A DNA stretch of 64,000 bases from Gaiellasilicea sp963765705 (GTDB lineage Bacteria > Actinomycetota > Thermoleophilia > Gaiellales > Gaiellaceae), in assembly GCA_963765705.1 (NCBI GenBank), contig CAVXXJ010000013.1:372001-436000 (forward strand), written 5' to 3'. The notes under the pieces were generated by a model. That model had not been told where the DNA came from. It ran no database searches and saw only the letters and a program-made list of their open reading frames with translations. Positions 53,370-59,934 of the stretch are shown piece by piece (the stretch's first letter is position 1; each line of letters begins with the position of its first letter). Both the position numbers and the translations under genes were made by a program.

Positions 53370-54464
53370 ATGAAGGCACTCGTGTACGAGGGACCGGGCC
53401 AGAAGGCATGGAAGACCGTGCTCGATCCGGCCATCCAGGAGCCGACGGACGTGATCGTCCGCATCGACTCCTCCACGATCTGCGGCACCGACCTGCACAT
53501 CCTCAAGGGCGACGTGCCCGCGGTGAAGCCGGGAACGATCCTCGGTCACGAGGCGGTCGGGACGATCACCGAGCTGGGGTCCGGGGTGACGACGCTCGCT
53601 GTCGGCGACCGCGTCCTGGTCTCGTGCATCACGTCCTGCGGGCGCTGCAGCTACTGCCGCGAGGCCCACTACGGCCAGTGCACAGGCGGCGGCGGTTGGA
53701 TCTTCGGTCACCTGATCGACGGGCTTCAGGCCGAGTACGCCCGCATTCCGTTCGCGGAGAACTCGGTGTACAAGATCCCCGATGAGCTGAGCGACGAGCA
53801 GGTGCTCTTCCTCGCGGACATTCTTCCGACCGCGTACGAGGTCGGCGTTCTCAACGGCAAGGTCGAGCCCGGGGACACGATTGCCGTCGTCGGCGCAGGC
53901 CCGATCGGGCTCGCCGCGATCATGACGGCGCGCCTCCGTAGCCCGGCGAAGATCATCGCGATCGACCTCGCCGACTCGAGGCTCGCTCGTGCACTCGATT
54001 TCGGCGCCGACGTGGTGATCAACAACGGGGCCGAGGACGCGCTCGCCCGTGTCATGGAGCTGACGGGCGACCGCGGCGTCGACGTCGCGATCGAGGCCGT
54101 CGGTGTACCGGCGACGTTCGATCTCTGCACCGAGCTGATTCGCGCCGGCGGCCGCGTCGCCAACATCGGCGTTCACGGGTGCTCGGTCACGCTGCACCTG
54201 GAGAAGCTCTGGATCCGCAACGTGGCGATCACGACGGGGCTCGTCGACACGTTCACGACCGAGCGTCTCCTCAAGCTGATCGAGGCGGGCCGGCTCGACG
54301 CGACACCGTTCGCGACGCACCGGTTCCCGCTCGACGAGACGATGGAGGCCTACGACGTCTTCGCCGACGCGGCGACGACGCAGGCACTGAAGGTCGTGCT
54401 CTCCGGGTTGCCCGCGGAGATCGCGCCGCCGACGGCGGAGACGCCGGCCGTCGCGAACGCGTAG
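53370..54464 (+). CDS. zinc-dependent alcohol dehydrogenase family protein
   Basis: 364 aa, ATG at 53370 with AGAAGGA upstream. MDR fold: catalytic zinc ligands in TICGTDLHILKGD and GHEAVGTI, structural-zinc loop SCGRCSYCREAHYGQC, Rossmann VVGAGPIGLAAIM. ILPTAYEVGVLNGKVEPGDT and HGCSVTLHLEKLW resemble the group of actinobacterial ADHs near NAD-dependent 2-propanol/butanediol dehydrogenases. The substrate alcohol is unknown. Divergent from the DevS-like kinase gene, with a 128-nt gap. Confidence 0.9.
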   Translation: MKALVYEGPGQKAWKTVLDPAIQEPTDVIVRIDSSTICGTDLHILKGDVPAVKPGTILGHEAVGTITELGSGVTTLAVGDRVLVSCITSCGRCSYCREAHYGQCTGGGGWIFGHLIDGLQAEYARIPFAENSVYKIPDELSDEQVLFLADILPTAYEVGVLNGKVEPGDTIAVVGAGPIGLAAIMTARLRSPAKIIAIDLADSRLARALDFGADVVINNGAEDALARVMELTGDRGVDVAIEAVGVPATFDLCTELIRAGGRVANIGVHGCSVTLHLEKLWIRNVAITTGLVDTFTTERLLKLIEAGRLDATPFATHRFPLDETMEAYDVFADAATTQALKVVLSGLPAEIAPPTAETPAVANA

Positions 54465-54528
54465 CTCGCTGCGAGTGGGAGGGCCGGCACCTGCCGGCTC
54501 TCCCGCCCTGCTACCGTGCGCAGCGTCG

Positions 54529-54603
54529 CGGGGCGTGGCGCAGCCTGGTTAGCGCGCTAGTCTGGGGGACTAGAGGTCCCGAGTTCGAATCTCGGCGCCC
54601 CGA
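54529..54603 (+). tRNA. tRNA-Pro (anticodon GGG)
   Basis: Cloverleaf: acceptor CGGGGCG/CGCCCCG (54529-54535, 54596-54602) with discriminator A, D-arm GCGC...GCGC, anticodon stem CTAGT/ACTAG with loop CTGGGGG (anticodon GGG at 54564-54566), T-arm CCGAG-TTCGAAT-CTCGG. The 3' CCA is not encoded. A terminator follows. Confidence 0.96.
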
Positions 54604-54610
54604 CTGAAAG

Positions 54611-54631
54611 CCCCGCCGCGAGCGGGGTTTT
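54611..54631 (+). terminator. intrinsic terminator of the tRNA-Pro gene
   Basis: Stem CCCCGC / GCGGGG with loop CGCGA, followed by TTTT (54611-54631), 7 nt after the tRNA. Confidence 0.85.
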
Positions 54632-54639
54632 CTCGTTCG

Positions 54640-54780
54640 TCAGCGAATGAAGGCTTGCGCGGCGAGCGCCAACGCCATGCCCACGGCGACCAGCCAGAGG
54701 GTCCGTGTGACCAGCCGTGGCCGGTGTCTTCGCTTCCGTCCTGGTTCGAGGTACCGCACGAGGATAGAAACGTCGCGCAT
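54640..54780 (-). CDS. putative 46-aa single-TM protein
   Basis: ATG at 54780; a basic N-terminal half (ILVRYLEPGRKRRHRPRLV) followed by a C-terminal hydrophobic helix (TLWLVAVGMALALAAQAF) and IR. The profile resembles a C-terminally anchored small membrane protein. No family known. It converges on the tRNA-Pro terminator. An ATG at 54825 would add 15 polar residues. Confidence 0.4.
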   Translation of the reverse strand: MRDVSILVRYLEPGRKRRHRPRLVTRTLWLVAVGMALALAAQAFIR

Positions 54781-54829
54781 GGGCCGCCGGTTACGGTTGC
54801 CTTCGGAGAACCGTGTGACCGGCAAACGA

Positions 54830-54861
54830 AGAGGCCGCCCAATCGATGCAAGGCGGCCTCT
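54830..54861. terminator. 10-bp inverted repeat, possible terminator
   Basis: AGAGGCCGCC (54830-54839) and GGCGGCCTCT (54852-54861) pair perfectly around a 12-nt loop. Read leftward it is followed by TCGTTTGCC, a weak T-rich tail, so it may terminate minus-strand transcription coming from ~55.1-55.5 kb. Confidence 0.5.
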
Positions 54862-55117
54862 CGGATCTCTCAGGAAGCTGCGGCACTCCCCGGAGCTCGT
54901 CAGCGAGGTTAGCGGAGCAACTCGCGGCGCGTCGGGCCGTACCAGGAGGGATTGGCGTCAGTCGTCCTTGCTCGTTCCGATTCGCCGGTGTAGATGTCTA
55001 TGAGCTCGCCGTTTCGGGCCGCGCCGACGCCGGTGCCGAACCCCTCGAGAGCTTCATGACTCCCGGTGCCGTCGGAGATCAGCCACCACCAGAGGTCTCG
55101 TCTCGACTGAAAGCCTG

Positions 55118-55252
55118 CTAACGCGGATCAGGCAGGATGCGGTCGAGCGTTGTCGGCACTCGTCCGAAGATGACGACTGCGCTGATCGACAGGACCGCTG
55201 AAATTGCTCCTGGTACAGCCCACGCACCAGCGTCCTGACCAACAGCAGTCAA
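55118..55252 (-). CDS. possible 44-aa membrane peptide (weak)
   Basis: With TTG at 55252 the frame reads TAVGQDAGAW, a hydrophobic stretch VPGAISAVLSISAVVIFG and a polar end TTLDRILPDPR. The open frame extends further upstream without a standard start. It may be the C-terminal remnant of a larger membrane protein. The hydrophobic helix is the only support. Confidence 0.25.
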   Translation of the reverse strand: MTAVGQDAGAWAVPGAISAVLSISAVVIFGRVPTTLDRILPDPR

Positions 55253-55307
55253 CTGTCCGCATCCGGCGGCGACCAGGCCGGCATACGATCGCGACCGCCG
55301 GAGAAGC

Positions 55308-55511
55308 TTAGGCCGCGGTGGCGATGATCTCGTCGCCGCGCACTTCGATCACGTCTGCGGAGAAGCTGACGATGTAGGTCGGATTGTCACATGCGAACCT
55401 GCCGACGACACGGCCGAGGGCTCCCGAGGGAACCTTGCCGTGACGGTCGAGGAGCCGGACGGCGCCGGCGTGGGGGTGAGTATCGACTCTTGTGTGTGCG
55501 TTTGGATTCAT
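55308..55511 (-). CDS. small SH3/KOW-like protein, paralog A (DUF4926-like)
   Basis: 67 aa, ATG at 55511. Core pattern AVRLLDRHGKVPSGALGRVVG, then NPTYIVSFSADVIEVRGDEI. This matches the two plus-strand genes just to the right residue for residue at VRLL, P-x-G, G-x-(V/I)(V/I)G, TY(V/I)V and DEI. The fold is probably a small beta-barrel as in DUF4926 proteins, which occur as accessory or toxin-antitoxin-like small genes; no function is established. It is divergent from paralog B. Confidence 0.65.
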   Translation of the reverse strand: MNPNAHTRVDTHPHAGAVRLLDRHGKVPSGALGRVVGRFACDNPTYIVSFSADVIEVRGDEIIATAA

Positions 55512-55602
55512 GTTTTCCAAACCCCCCGTTGAGCAGACCGGGTACGGCCACGCGGTCAAGATCACCCTTTCGGGGCGCCGCGATCGGGCTATCGTTACGG
55601 AT

Positions 55603-55806
55603 GTGACAAGCAGGGTTGGTCAGCAGTTCGGCCTTCGAGACACCGTTCGCCTGCTCAACCAGCACGACGCGATCCCCGCCGGAGCGGTTGGCAGCGTGAT
55701 CGGCTGGTTCGTCGGCGAGGAGACGTACGTCGTGAACTTCGTCGACGACTGCGCCCGCGTAGCCGAGGTCTACTCGGACGAAATCGTCTTGACGAAGCTC
55801 CACTAG
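55603..55806 (+). CDS. small SH3/KOW-like protein, paralog B (DUF4926-like)
   Basis: GTG at 55603 gives 67 aa, the same length as paralog A; an earlier in-frame ATG at 55492 would add 37 residues unlike the other copies. Core: LRDTVRLLNQHDAIPAGAVG, SVIGWFVGEETYVVNFVDD, VYSDEIV. A TATCGT hexamer lies 12 nt before the start. Followed 57 nt later by paralog C. Confidence 0.62.
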   Translation: MTSRVGQQFGLRDTVRLLNQHDAIPAGAVGSVIGWFVGEETYVVNFVDDCARVAEVYSDEIVLTKLH

Positions 55807-55863
55807 ACCGTCTCGCATCCCGGCGTCGCGTATCCAATTGTTAGCCGGGAAGGTTTCAGGAGC

Positions 55864-56091
55864 ATGACCCCACTGACAAACGCATCCGTACGGAACGAGT
55901 TTCGACCGAACGACGCCGTTCGGCTCCTCGATCGCCACGGCGACTTGCCGTCGGGCAGCGCCGGACACATTGTCGGCTGGTTTGCGCGTGCCGAGCCGAC
56001 ATACGTCGTCAGCTTCGACGGCGAGCTGCCGTGTGTGGTGGTTCGCTCCGACGAGATCGTCCACAAGGACGATCTCCGCCGCTCGGCCTAG
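55864..56091 (+). CDS. small SH3/KOW-like protein, paralog C (DUF4926-like)
   Basis: 75 aa, ATG at 55864. Core: NDAVRLLDRHGDLPSGSAGH, IVGWFARAEPTYVVSFDGE, VRSDEIVHKDDL. It is closer to A in the first half (RLLDRHG, LPSG) and to B in the second (VGWF). Three copies in 0.8 kb point to local duplication. It is tail-to-tail with the response-regulator gene. Confidence 0.65.
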   Translation: MTPLTNASVRNEFRPNDAVRLLDRHGDLPSGSAGHIVGWFARAEPTYVVSFDGELPCVVVRSDEIVHKDDLRRSA

Positions 56092-56101
56092 CGGCCGCGA
56101 C

Positions 56102-56509
56102 CTACGCGGTCGTGGCCGTCGCGAGAGTTGCTTCGATCGTCGCGACGATGAGGTCGGGGGAAGCGCCCTTCTCGAGGTAGTTCGCGGCGCCAAGTGCGAG
56201 GATCTCGTCCGCGACAGCGGCGCTGGCGAACCCGGAGAAGACGATCACCTGAGAGTCCGGTGCGACGCGTCGGACCTCGGGGAGCGCGTCGAGCCCGCTG
56301 AGATTGGGCATCGCGAGGTCGAGCAGGATCACGTCCGGTTGTAGCCGTGCTGCCTCAGCGATGACCTCGTTGCCGTCGGCGGCCTCCCCGATGACCTGCA
56401 TGCCGAGGCAGGTGTCGATGATCGCGCGCAGCAGCCCGCGCAACGCCTCGTTGTCGTCGCAGATCAGAATTCCGGCAGCCGTGTCGCCCGCAGTGGGCCC
56501 GTTGCTCAT
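56102..56509 (-). CDS. single-domain response regulator (CheY-like)
   Basis: 135 aa. Receiver only: ILICDDNEALRGLLRAI, phospho-Asp in DVILLDLAMPNLSG, the switch region VIVFSGFAS, conserved Lys in YLEKGASPD. No output domain. It lies 2 nt downstream of the receiver-DHp protein on the same strand, so the two probably exchange phosphoryl groups (inference). Confidence 0.85.
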   Translation of the reverse strand: MSNGPTAGDTAAGILICDDNEALRGLLRAIIDTCLGMQVIGEAADGNEVIAEAARLQPDVILLDLAMPNLSGLDALPEVRRVAPDSQVIVFSGFASAAVADEILALGAANYLEKGASPDLIVATIEATLATATTA

Positions 56510-56511
56510 CG

Positions 56512-57174
56512 CTACTTCGGGGCAGAGTCGCGGATCAGGTCGTGGAGCGGCACTCCCTGTCGTCTCAGCTCGTCGAGTGATGTGCTGACGATTGCGCGGG
56601 TGTTCTCCAGGGCGAGGAGCAGCGCTTCCTTCGACTCTTCGGTCCGGTCGAGCTCCAGAGCGAGCTGGGCGACGGAGAGCGACTGCACGACGCCGTCGTG
56701 AAGCTCGAGCAGCTGCCGCTGCTGTGCGGCCATCCGCTCACCCTGGCGGTCCGTTTCGGCGGAGCGCAGGTCGAAGGCCCCCTGCAAGCCCTGGAACTCT
56801 GCGAAGCGGCGCAGGGTGATGTCGATCGCGCTCTGCAGCTCTTCCGGCCTGCTGTCGACGATGTAGGCGAAGACGCCGCGTGACGCCGCCTCGTTCACCC
56901 ACTCTCCGTCGTAGGCGTCGAGCAGAGCGATCACGGGGCAAAACGCCTCGGAGACGATCTCCGAGATCTGCTCCAGAGCATGCTGGGCGTTCTCGCCGAG
57001 CCCCACCAGCGCCACGTCGGGGCGCTCCCGTGCCGTCACGGCCGCGACGTCCGAGACGTGGATCTCACGGGCGATCACGTCGTGCCCGAGCCCCGTCACG
57101 ACCTGGGCGAGGACCTCGAGTCGGTCGGAACGCTGATTCGCGATCAGAACGCGGAGGTGATGGATCCCGTCCAT
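56512..57174 (-). CDS. receiver-like domain joined to an orphan HisKA_3-type DHp helix pair
   Basis: 220 aa, ATG at 57174. The N-terminal half is a receiver-like fold (LRVLIANQRSDRLEVLAQVV, RPDVALVGLGE, CPVIALLDAYD) in which the phosphorylatable Asp position reads ALVGLG, so it is probably a pseudo-receiver. The C-terminal half has AAQQRQLLELHDGVVQSLSVAQLALEL, an H-box like that of NarX/DevS kinases, with His in ELHDG. No ATPase domain follows. It could act as a phosphotransfer (HPt/Spo0B-like) protein for the single-domain regulator encoded next. Confidence 0.7.
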   Translation of the reverse strand: MDGIHHLRVLIANQRSDRLEVLAQVVTGLGHDVIAREIHVSDVAAVTARERPDVALVGLGENAQHALEQISEIVSEAFCPVIALLDAYDGEWVNEAASRGVFAYIVDSRPEELQSAIDITLRRFAEFQGLQGAFDLRSAETDRQGERMAAQQRQLLELHDGVVQSLSVAQLALELDRTEESKEALLLALENTRAIVSTSLDELRRQGVPLHDLIRDSAPK

Positions 57175-57262
57175 GCCGACCTTCCGTAACAGAGCGGAGC
57201 GGGGCGACGAGAACGGGCAGCGGTGGGTTGGGCGGCCGGAGAATGGTCTCGCTTGAGAGCAA

Positions 57263-57268
57263 ATTGTA
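57263..57268 (-). promoter_or_regulatory. -10-like element upstream of the receiver-DHp gene
   Basis: TACAAT on the minus strand, about 90 nt upstream of the ATG at 57174, within a locally AT-rich stretch (57255-57345). No convincing -35 hexamer is seen. Confidence 0.35.
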
Positions 57269-57365
57269 ACAGATTTCACAAACCAGCGTTGCCTGATGGC
57301 GACAGATGTTTGCCCAAGAAGAGGTAGTAATCAGCGGATTCTCGACGTAGGATCAGCGTCCCTTG

Positions 57366-58352
57366 ATGATCCTGCGGCTCGCCTTGATGACGATCGCGGC
57401 ATGTCTTGTCATGCCCGCCTCGGCGTGGTCGGGCGGGAAGGAGCCGAGCTCGCCGGCGCCGGCGGCCCGGGTGGGGATCTTCTACTACCCGTGGTTCGCA
57501 ACACCGCAGCACGATGGAGGCTTCGCGCATTGGCAGCAGGGCGGGCGGACGCCGCCGGCCAGCCTCGCATCCGGCTTCTATCCGGCGCGCGGGCCTTATT
57601 CGTCGGCCGACGCGCTCGTGCTCGACGCGCAGATGGGCGAGATCGCCGCCGCCGGCATCGGCACCGTGATCACCTCGTGGTGGGGGCGAGGCTCGGTCGA
57701 GGACCAACGGCTGCCGGGGGTGATCGCAGCGGCGCGAGCGCACGGGCTCGCCGTCGCGGCGCATCTCGAGCCCTATGACGGCCGCACGGTCGCAACCACG
57801 GAAGGCGACATCGGCTCTCTGCGCACGCTCGGGATCTCGGACTTCTACATCTGGGCTTCGAGCGCGCTCCCCGACGCCGAGTGGGCGGAGCTGAACGCCC
57901 GGCTGGAAGGTGTGCGCACGTTCGCCAACACGAATCTCGCGGGCCGTGCGGTCGCCGGCCGGTTCGACGGGCTCTACACCTACGACGTGCTCATGTTCGA
58001 CGGCGTGCTCTTCCCGCGGCTCTGTGCGCAGGCGCGCCGGCTCGGACTGTTGTGCGCCCCGTCCGTGGGGCCTGGCTACAACGCCCGGCGGGCCACGGGC
58101 GACACTCGGGTTCGGCTGCGTCGGAACGGCGCGACCTACGACTCGATGTGGCGCGGAGCGATCAAGGCGCACGCGGATCTCGTCACGATCACGAGCTACA
58201 ACGAGTGGCACGAGGGCACGCAGATCGAGCCGGCGCGCGCGAGCAGGCGCGGCTACCAGGGCTACGACGGCGCCTGGGGATTGCGCGGGCGTGCGGCCGA
58301 GACCGCGTACCTCGATCGCACCGTGTTCTGGGTTCGCCGCTTCAGCGGCTGA
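57366..58352 (+). CDS. secreted GH99/GH71-like glycoside hydrolase
   Basis: 328 aa, ATG at 57366, with a signal peptide (LRLALMTIAACLVMPASAWS). The fold resembles GH99 endo-alpha-mannosidase-type proteins: VGIFYYPWF, DAQMGEIAAAGIGTVITSWWG, HLEPYDGRT, FYIWASS, VGPGYNARR and the hallmark TITSYNEWHEGTQIEP near the C terminus with the catalytic Glu region. Substrate unknown. A TAGGAT -10-like hexamer lies at ~57349. It converges on the HutF-like gene with an 11-nt overlap. Confidence 0.78.
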   Translation: MILRLALMTIAACLVMPASAWSGGKEPSSPAPAARVGIFYYPWFATPQHDGGFAHWQQGGRTPPASLASGFYPARGPYSSADALVLDAQMGEIAAAGIGTVITSWWGRGSVEDQRLPGVIAAARAHGLAVAAHLEPYDGRTVATTEGDIGSLRTLGISDFYIWASSALPDAEWAELNARLEGVRTFANTNLAGRAVAGRFDGLYTYDVLMFDGVLFPRLCAQARRLGLLCAPSVGPGYNARRATGDTRVRLRRNGATYDSMWRGAIKAHADLVTITSYNEWHEGTQIEPARASRRGYQGYDGAWGLRGRAAETAYLDRTVFWVRRFSG

Positions 58353-59355
58353 CGACGACGTCCGCGGCGCAGCTCGAGACGAGCGCGTCGAAGACGTCGC
58401 CGGGGTCGACACCGCGCAGAGCTTCGTGCCCGAGGTCGATCTCGATCTCCGGCCACGACTCGAGCCCGAGCGAGCGGCCGCCCTCGTCGGCGCCGAAGCA
58501 GAGCAGCCGCTCCGTGGAGAAGACGCCGCGCTTCCCGGTCTGGCGCCGGGCGATTCCCTCGAGCTCGCGGAGCTCCTCGAGCGGATCGATGCGGACGTTC
58601 GAGTCGGAGCCGACGCAGAGCGCAATCCCGCGGTGCTCGATCCGGGCTGCGGGAAGGAACCCGTCCGCGAGATCGGCCTCGGTCGTCGGGCACGCGCAGA
58701 TCGTCGTGCCGCTCTCGGCCAGCAGGTCCAGCTCGGCGCCGTCGGCGTGCGTGGCGTGGACGACGGTGACGTGCGGCCCGAGACAGCCGGTGCGCTCCAG
58801 CAGCTCGATCGGCCGGCAGCCGTGCTCGGCGATGCACTCCTCGATCTCCCGCGGCTGCTCGTCGGCGTGGATGTGCAGCGGCAGACGCTCGGCCGCGGCG
58901 TAGCGCCCGATCTCCTCGAGCCAGTCGCGCGGGCAGGCGCGGACGGAGTGGGGGGCAAGGCCGACCCGAATGCCGTCCGCGCGGAGCTCCTCGAGCTGGC
59001 GTAGATAGTCCGCCGGCGACTCCTGCCGCATCCGCGGCAGCCCGCCGCGACCGTAGGCCGCGAGCAGGAGCACGAGCTCGATCGCCGCCGCGGCGCCCGC
59101 CTCGGCGGCGGCCCGGGCCTCGGCGAGGCCGAGGTAGTGGAACTCGCCGACCGCCGTGTAGCCGGCGGCCGCATCTCCCGATATGCGTCGGCGTAGAGCG
59201 TCGCGTACCGTCTCGGGCGTCTGTCGCTCCGCCTCCGCCAGCATCAGCTCCCGCCAGGCCCAGAAGTCGCCGCCGCCGGCGCGTCCGCGCAGCGCCCGCT
59301 GGAACGTGTGGCTGTGCGCGTTGACGAACCCGGGCAGCGTCACAGACTCGGCCAC
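58342..59355 (-). CDS. HutF-like formimidoylglutamate deiminase / amidohydrolase, short form
   Basis: 337 aa, GTG at 59355. Metal ligands HSH in NAHSHTFQRALRG, H in LPLHIHADEQ, and H in TVVHATHADG, with the terminal Asp in VGSDSNVRID; EFHYLGLAEAR and CACPTTEADLADGF are typical of HutF (N-formimino-L-glutamate iminohydrolase of histidine degradation). The protein begins directly at the first ligand and lacks the ~50-residue N-terminal half of the composite domain. It is about 100 aa short of usual HutF. No other hut genes are nearby. Confidence 0.75.
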   Translation of the reverse strand: MAESVTLPGFVNAHSHTFQRALRGRAGGGDFWAWRELMLAEAERQTPETVRDALRRRISGDAAAGYTAVGEFHYLGLAEARAAAEAGAAAAIELVLLLAAYGRGGLPRMRQESPADYLRQLEELRADGIRVGLAPHSVRACPRDWLEEIGRYAAAERLPLHIHADEQPREIEECIAEHGCRPIELLERTGCLGPHVTVVHATHADGAELDLLAESGTTICACPTTEADLADGFLPAARIEHRGIALCVGSDSNVRIDPLEELRELEGIARRQTGKRGVFSTERLLCFGADEGGRSLGLESWPEIEIDLGHEALRGVDPGDVFDALVSSCAADVVVSR

Positions 59356-59381
59356 GCGGCAGACCCTATCCTGTGTGGACA

Positions 59382-59934
59382 ATGGTCTCCCGCGCCGTCC
59401 CGGCACCCCTCGCGCAGCTTCCCAACGCGCTCACGGTGCTCAGGCTCGCGCTGATCCCGCTCTTCATCGTGCTCTACCTCCGCGCGGACGACGGTTCGAG
59501 CTGGGCGGCCGGTTGGGTGTTCCTGGTGGCTGGGGTGACCGATCAGATCGACGGGTTCCTCGCCCGCCGCTGGCACGTCGAGTCGCAGTTCGGGAGGCTC
59601 GCCGACCCCCTCGCCGACCGGCTGATGATCGATGCGGCCGCGATCCTGGTTGCCTCGAGGGCAAGCTGCCGTGGGCAGGTGCGGTGATCATCGTCCTGCG
59701 TGACGCTCTGCTCGTCGGTGGGTACAGGCTGCTCATGCCCAAGAACTACGAGCTCAACGTCACCCTGCTCGGAAAGATCGCCACCTGGCTGCTCTACCTC
59801 TCGGTCGGGATCCTCACCGTCACCGGCCACGCGACCGACTGGCCGCGCTGGCTCTTCTGGTTCGCGCTCGCGCTTGCGCTCGCAGCCGCGGCCCAATACG
59901 TGATCAAGGCCAGGCGGGCGGTGGCGCGTCGTGA
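59382..59934 (+). CDS. pgsA: CDP-diacylglycerol-glycerol-3-phosphate phosphatidyltransferase family (frameshifted)
   Basis: ATG at 59382. N-terminal LPNALTVLRLALIPLFIVL, then the CDP-alcohol phosphotransferase signature DQIDGFLARRW...FGRLADPLADRLM with all Asp and Gly positions. An indel near 59655 leads to WAGAVIIVLRDALLVGGYR and two more TM segments. The likely TGA at 59934 overlaps the next GTG (GTGA), which needs a second small frame change near the end. Makes phosphatidylglycerophosphate or a related phospholipid. Confidence 0.87.

Larger units (their letters stand above)
54781..55307. other. gene-poor stretch of about 530 nt, lower GC
   Basis: No convincing protein gene spans this region. 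It holds the hairpin at 54830-54861 and one weak 44-codon minus-strand frame (55118-55252). Base composition is visibly lower in GC than the surrounding genes. The short frames on the plus strand have no recognisable content or ribosome sites. Confidence 0.5.

Noticed and set aside
54846..55121. Small plus-strand frames after tRNA-Pro as possible prophage or island genes
   Set aside because: No integrase, no repeat of the tRNA 3' end found, no ribosome sites or recognisable domains; only lower GC.
57276..59174. 632-codon minus-strand frame across the GH99-like and HutF-like genes
   Set aside because: Low-complexity Ser/Arg/Pro translation with no family features; both real genes are read in other frames with catalytic motifs.
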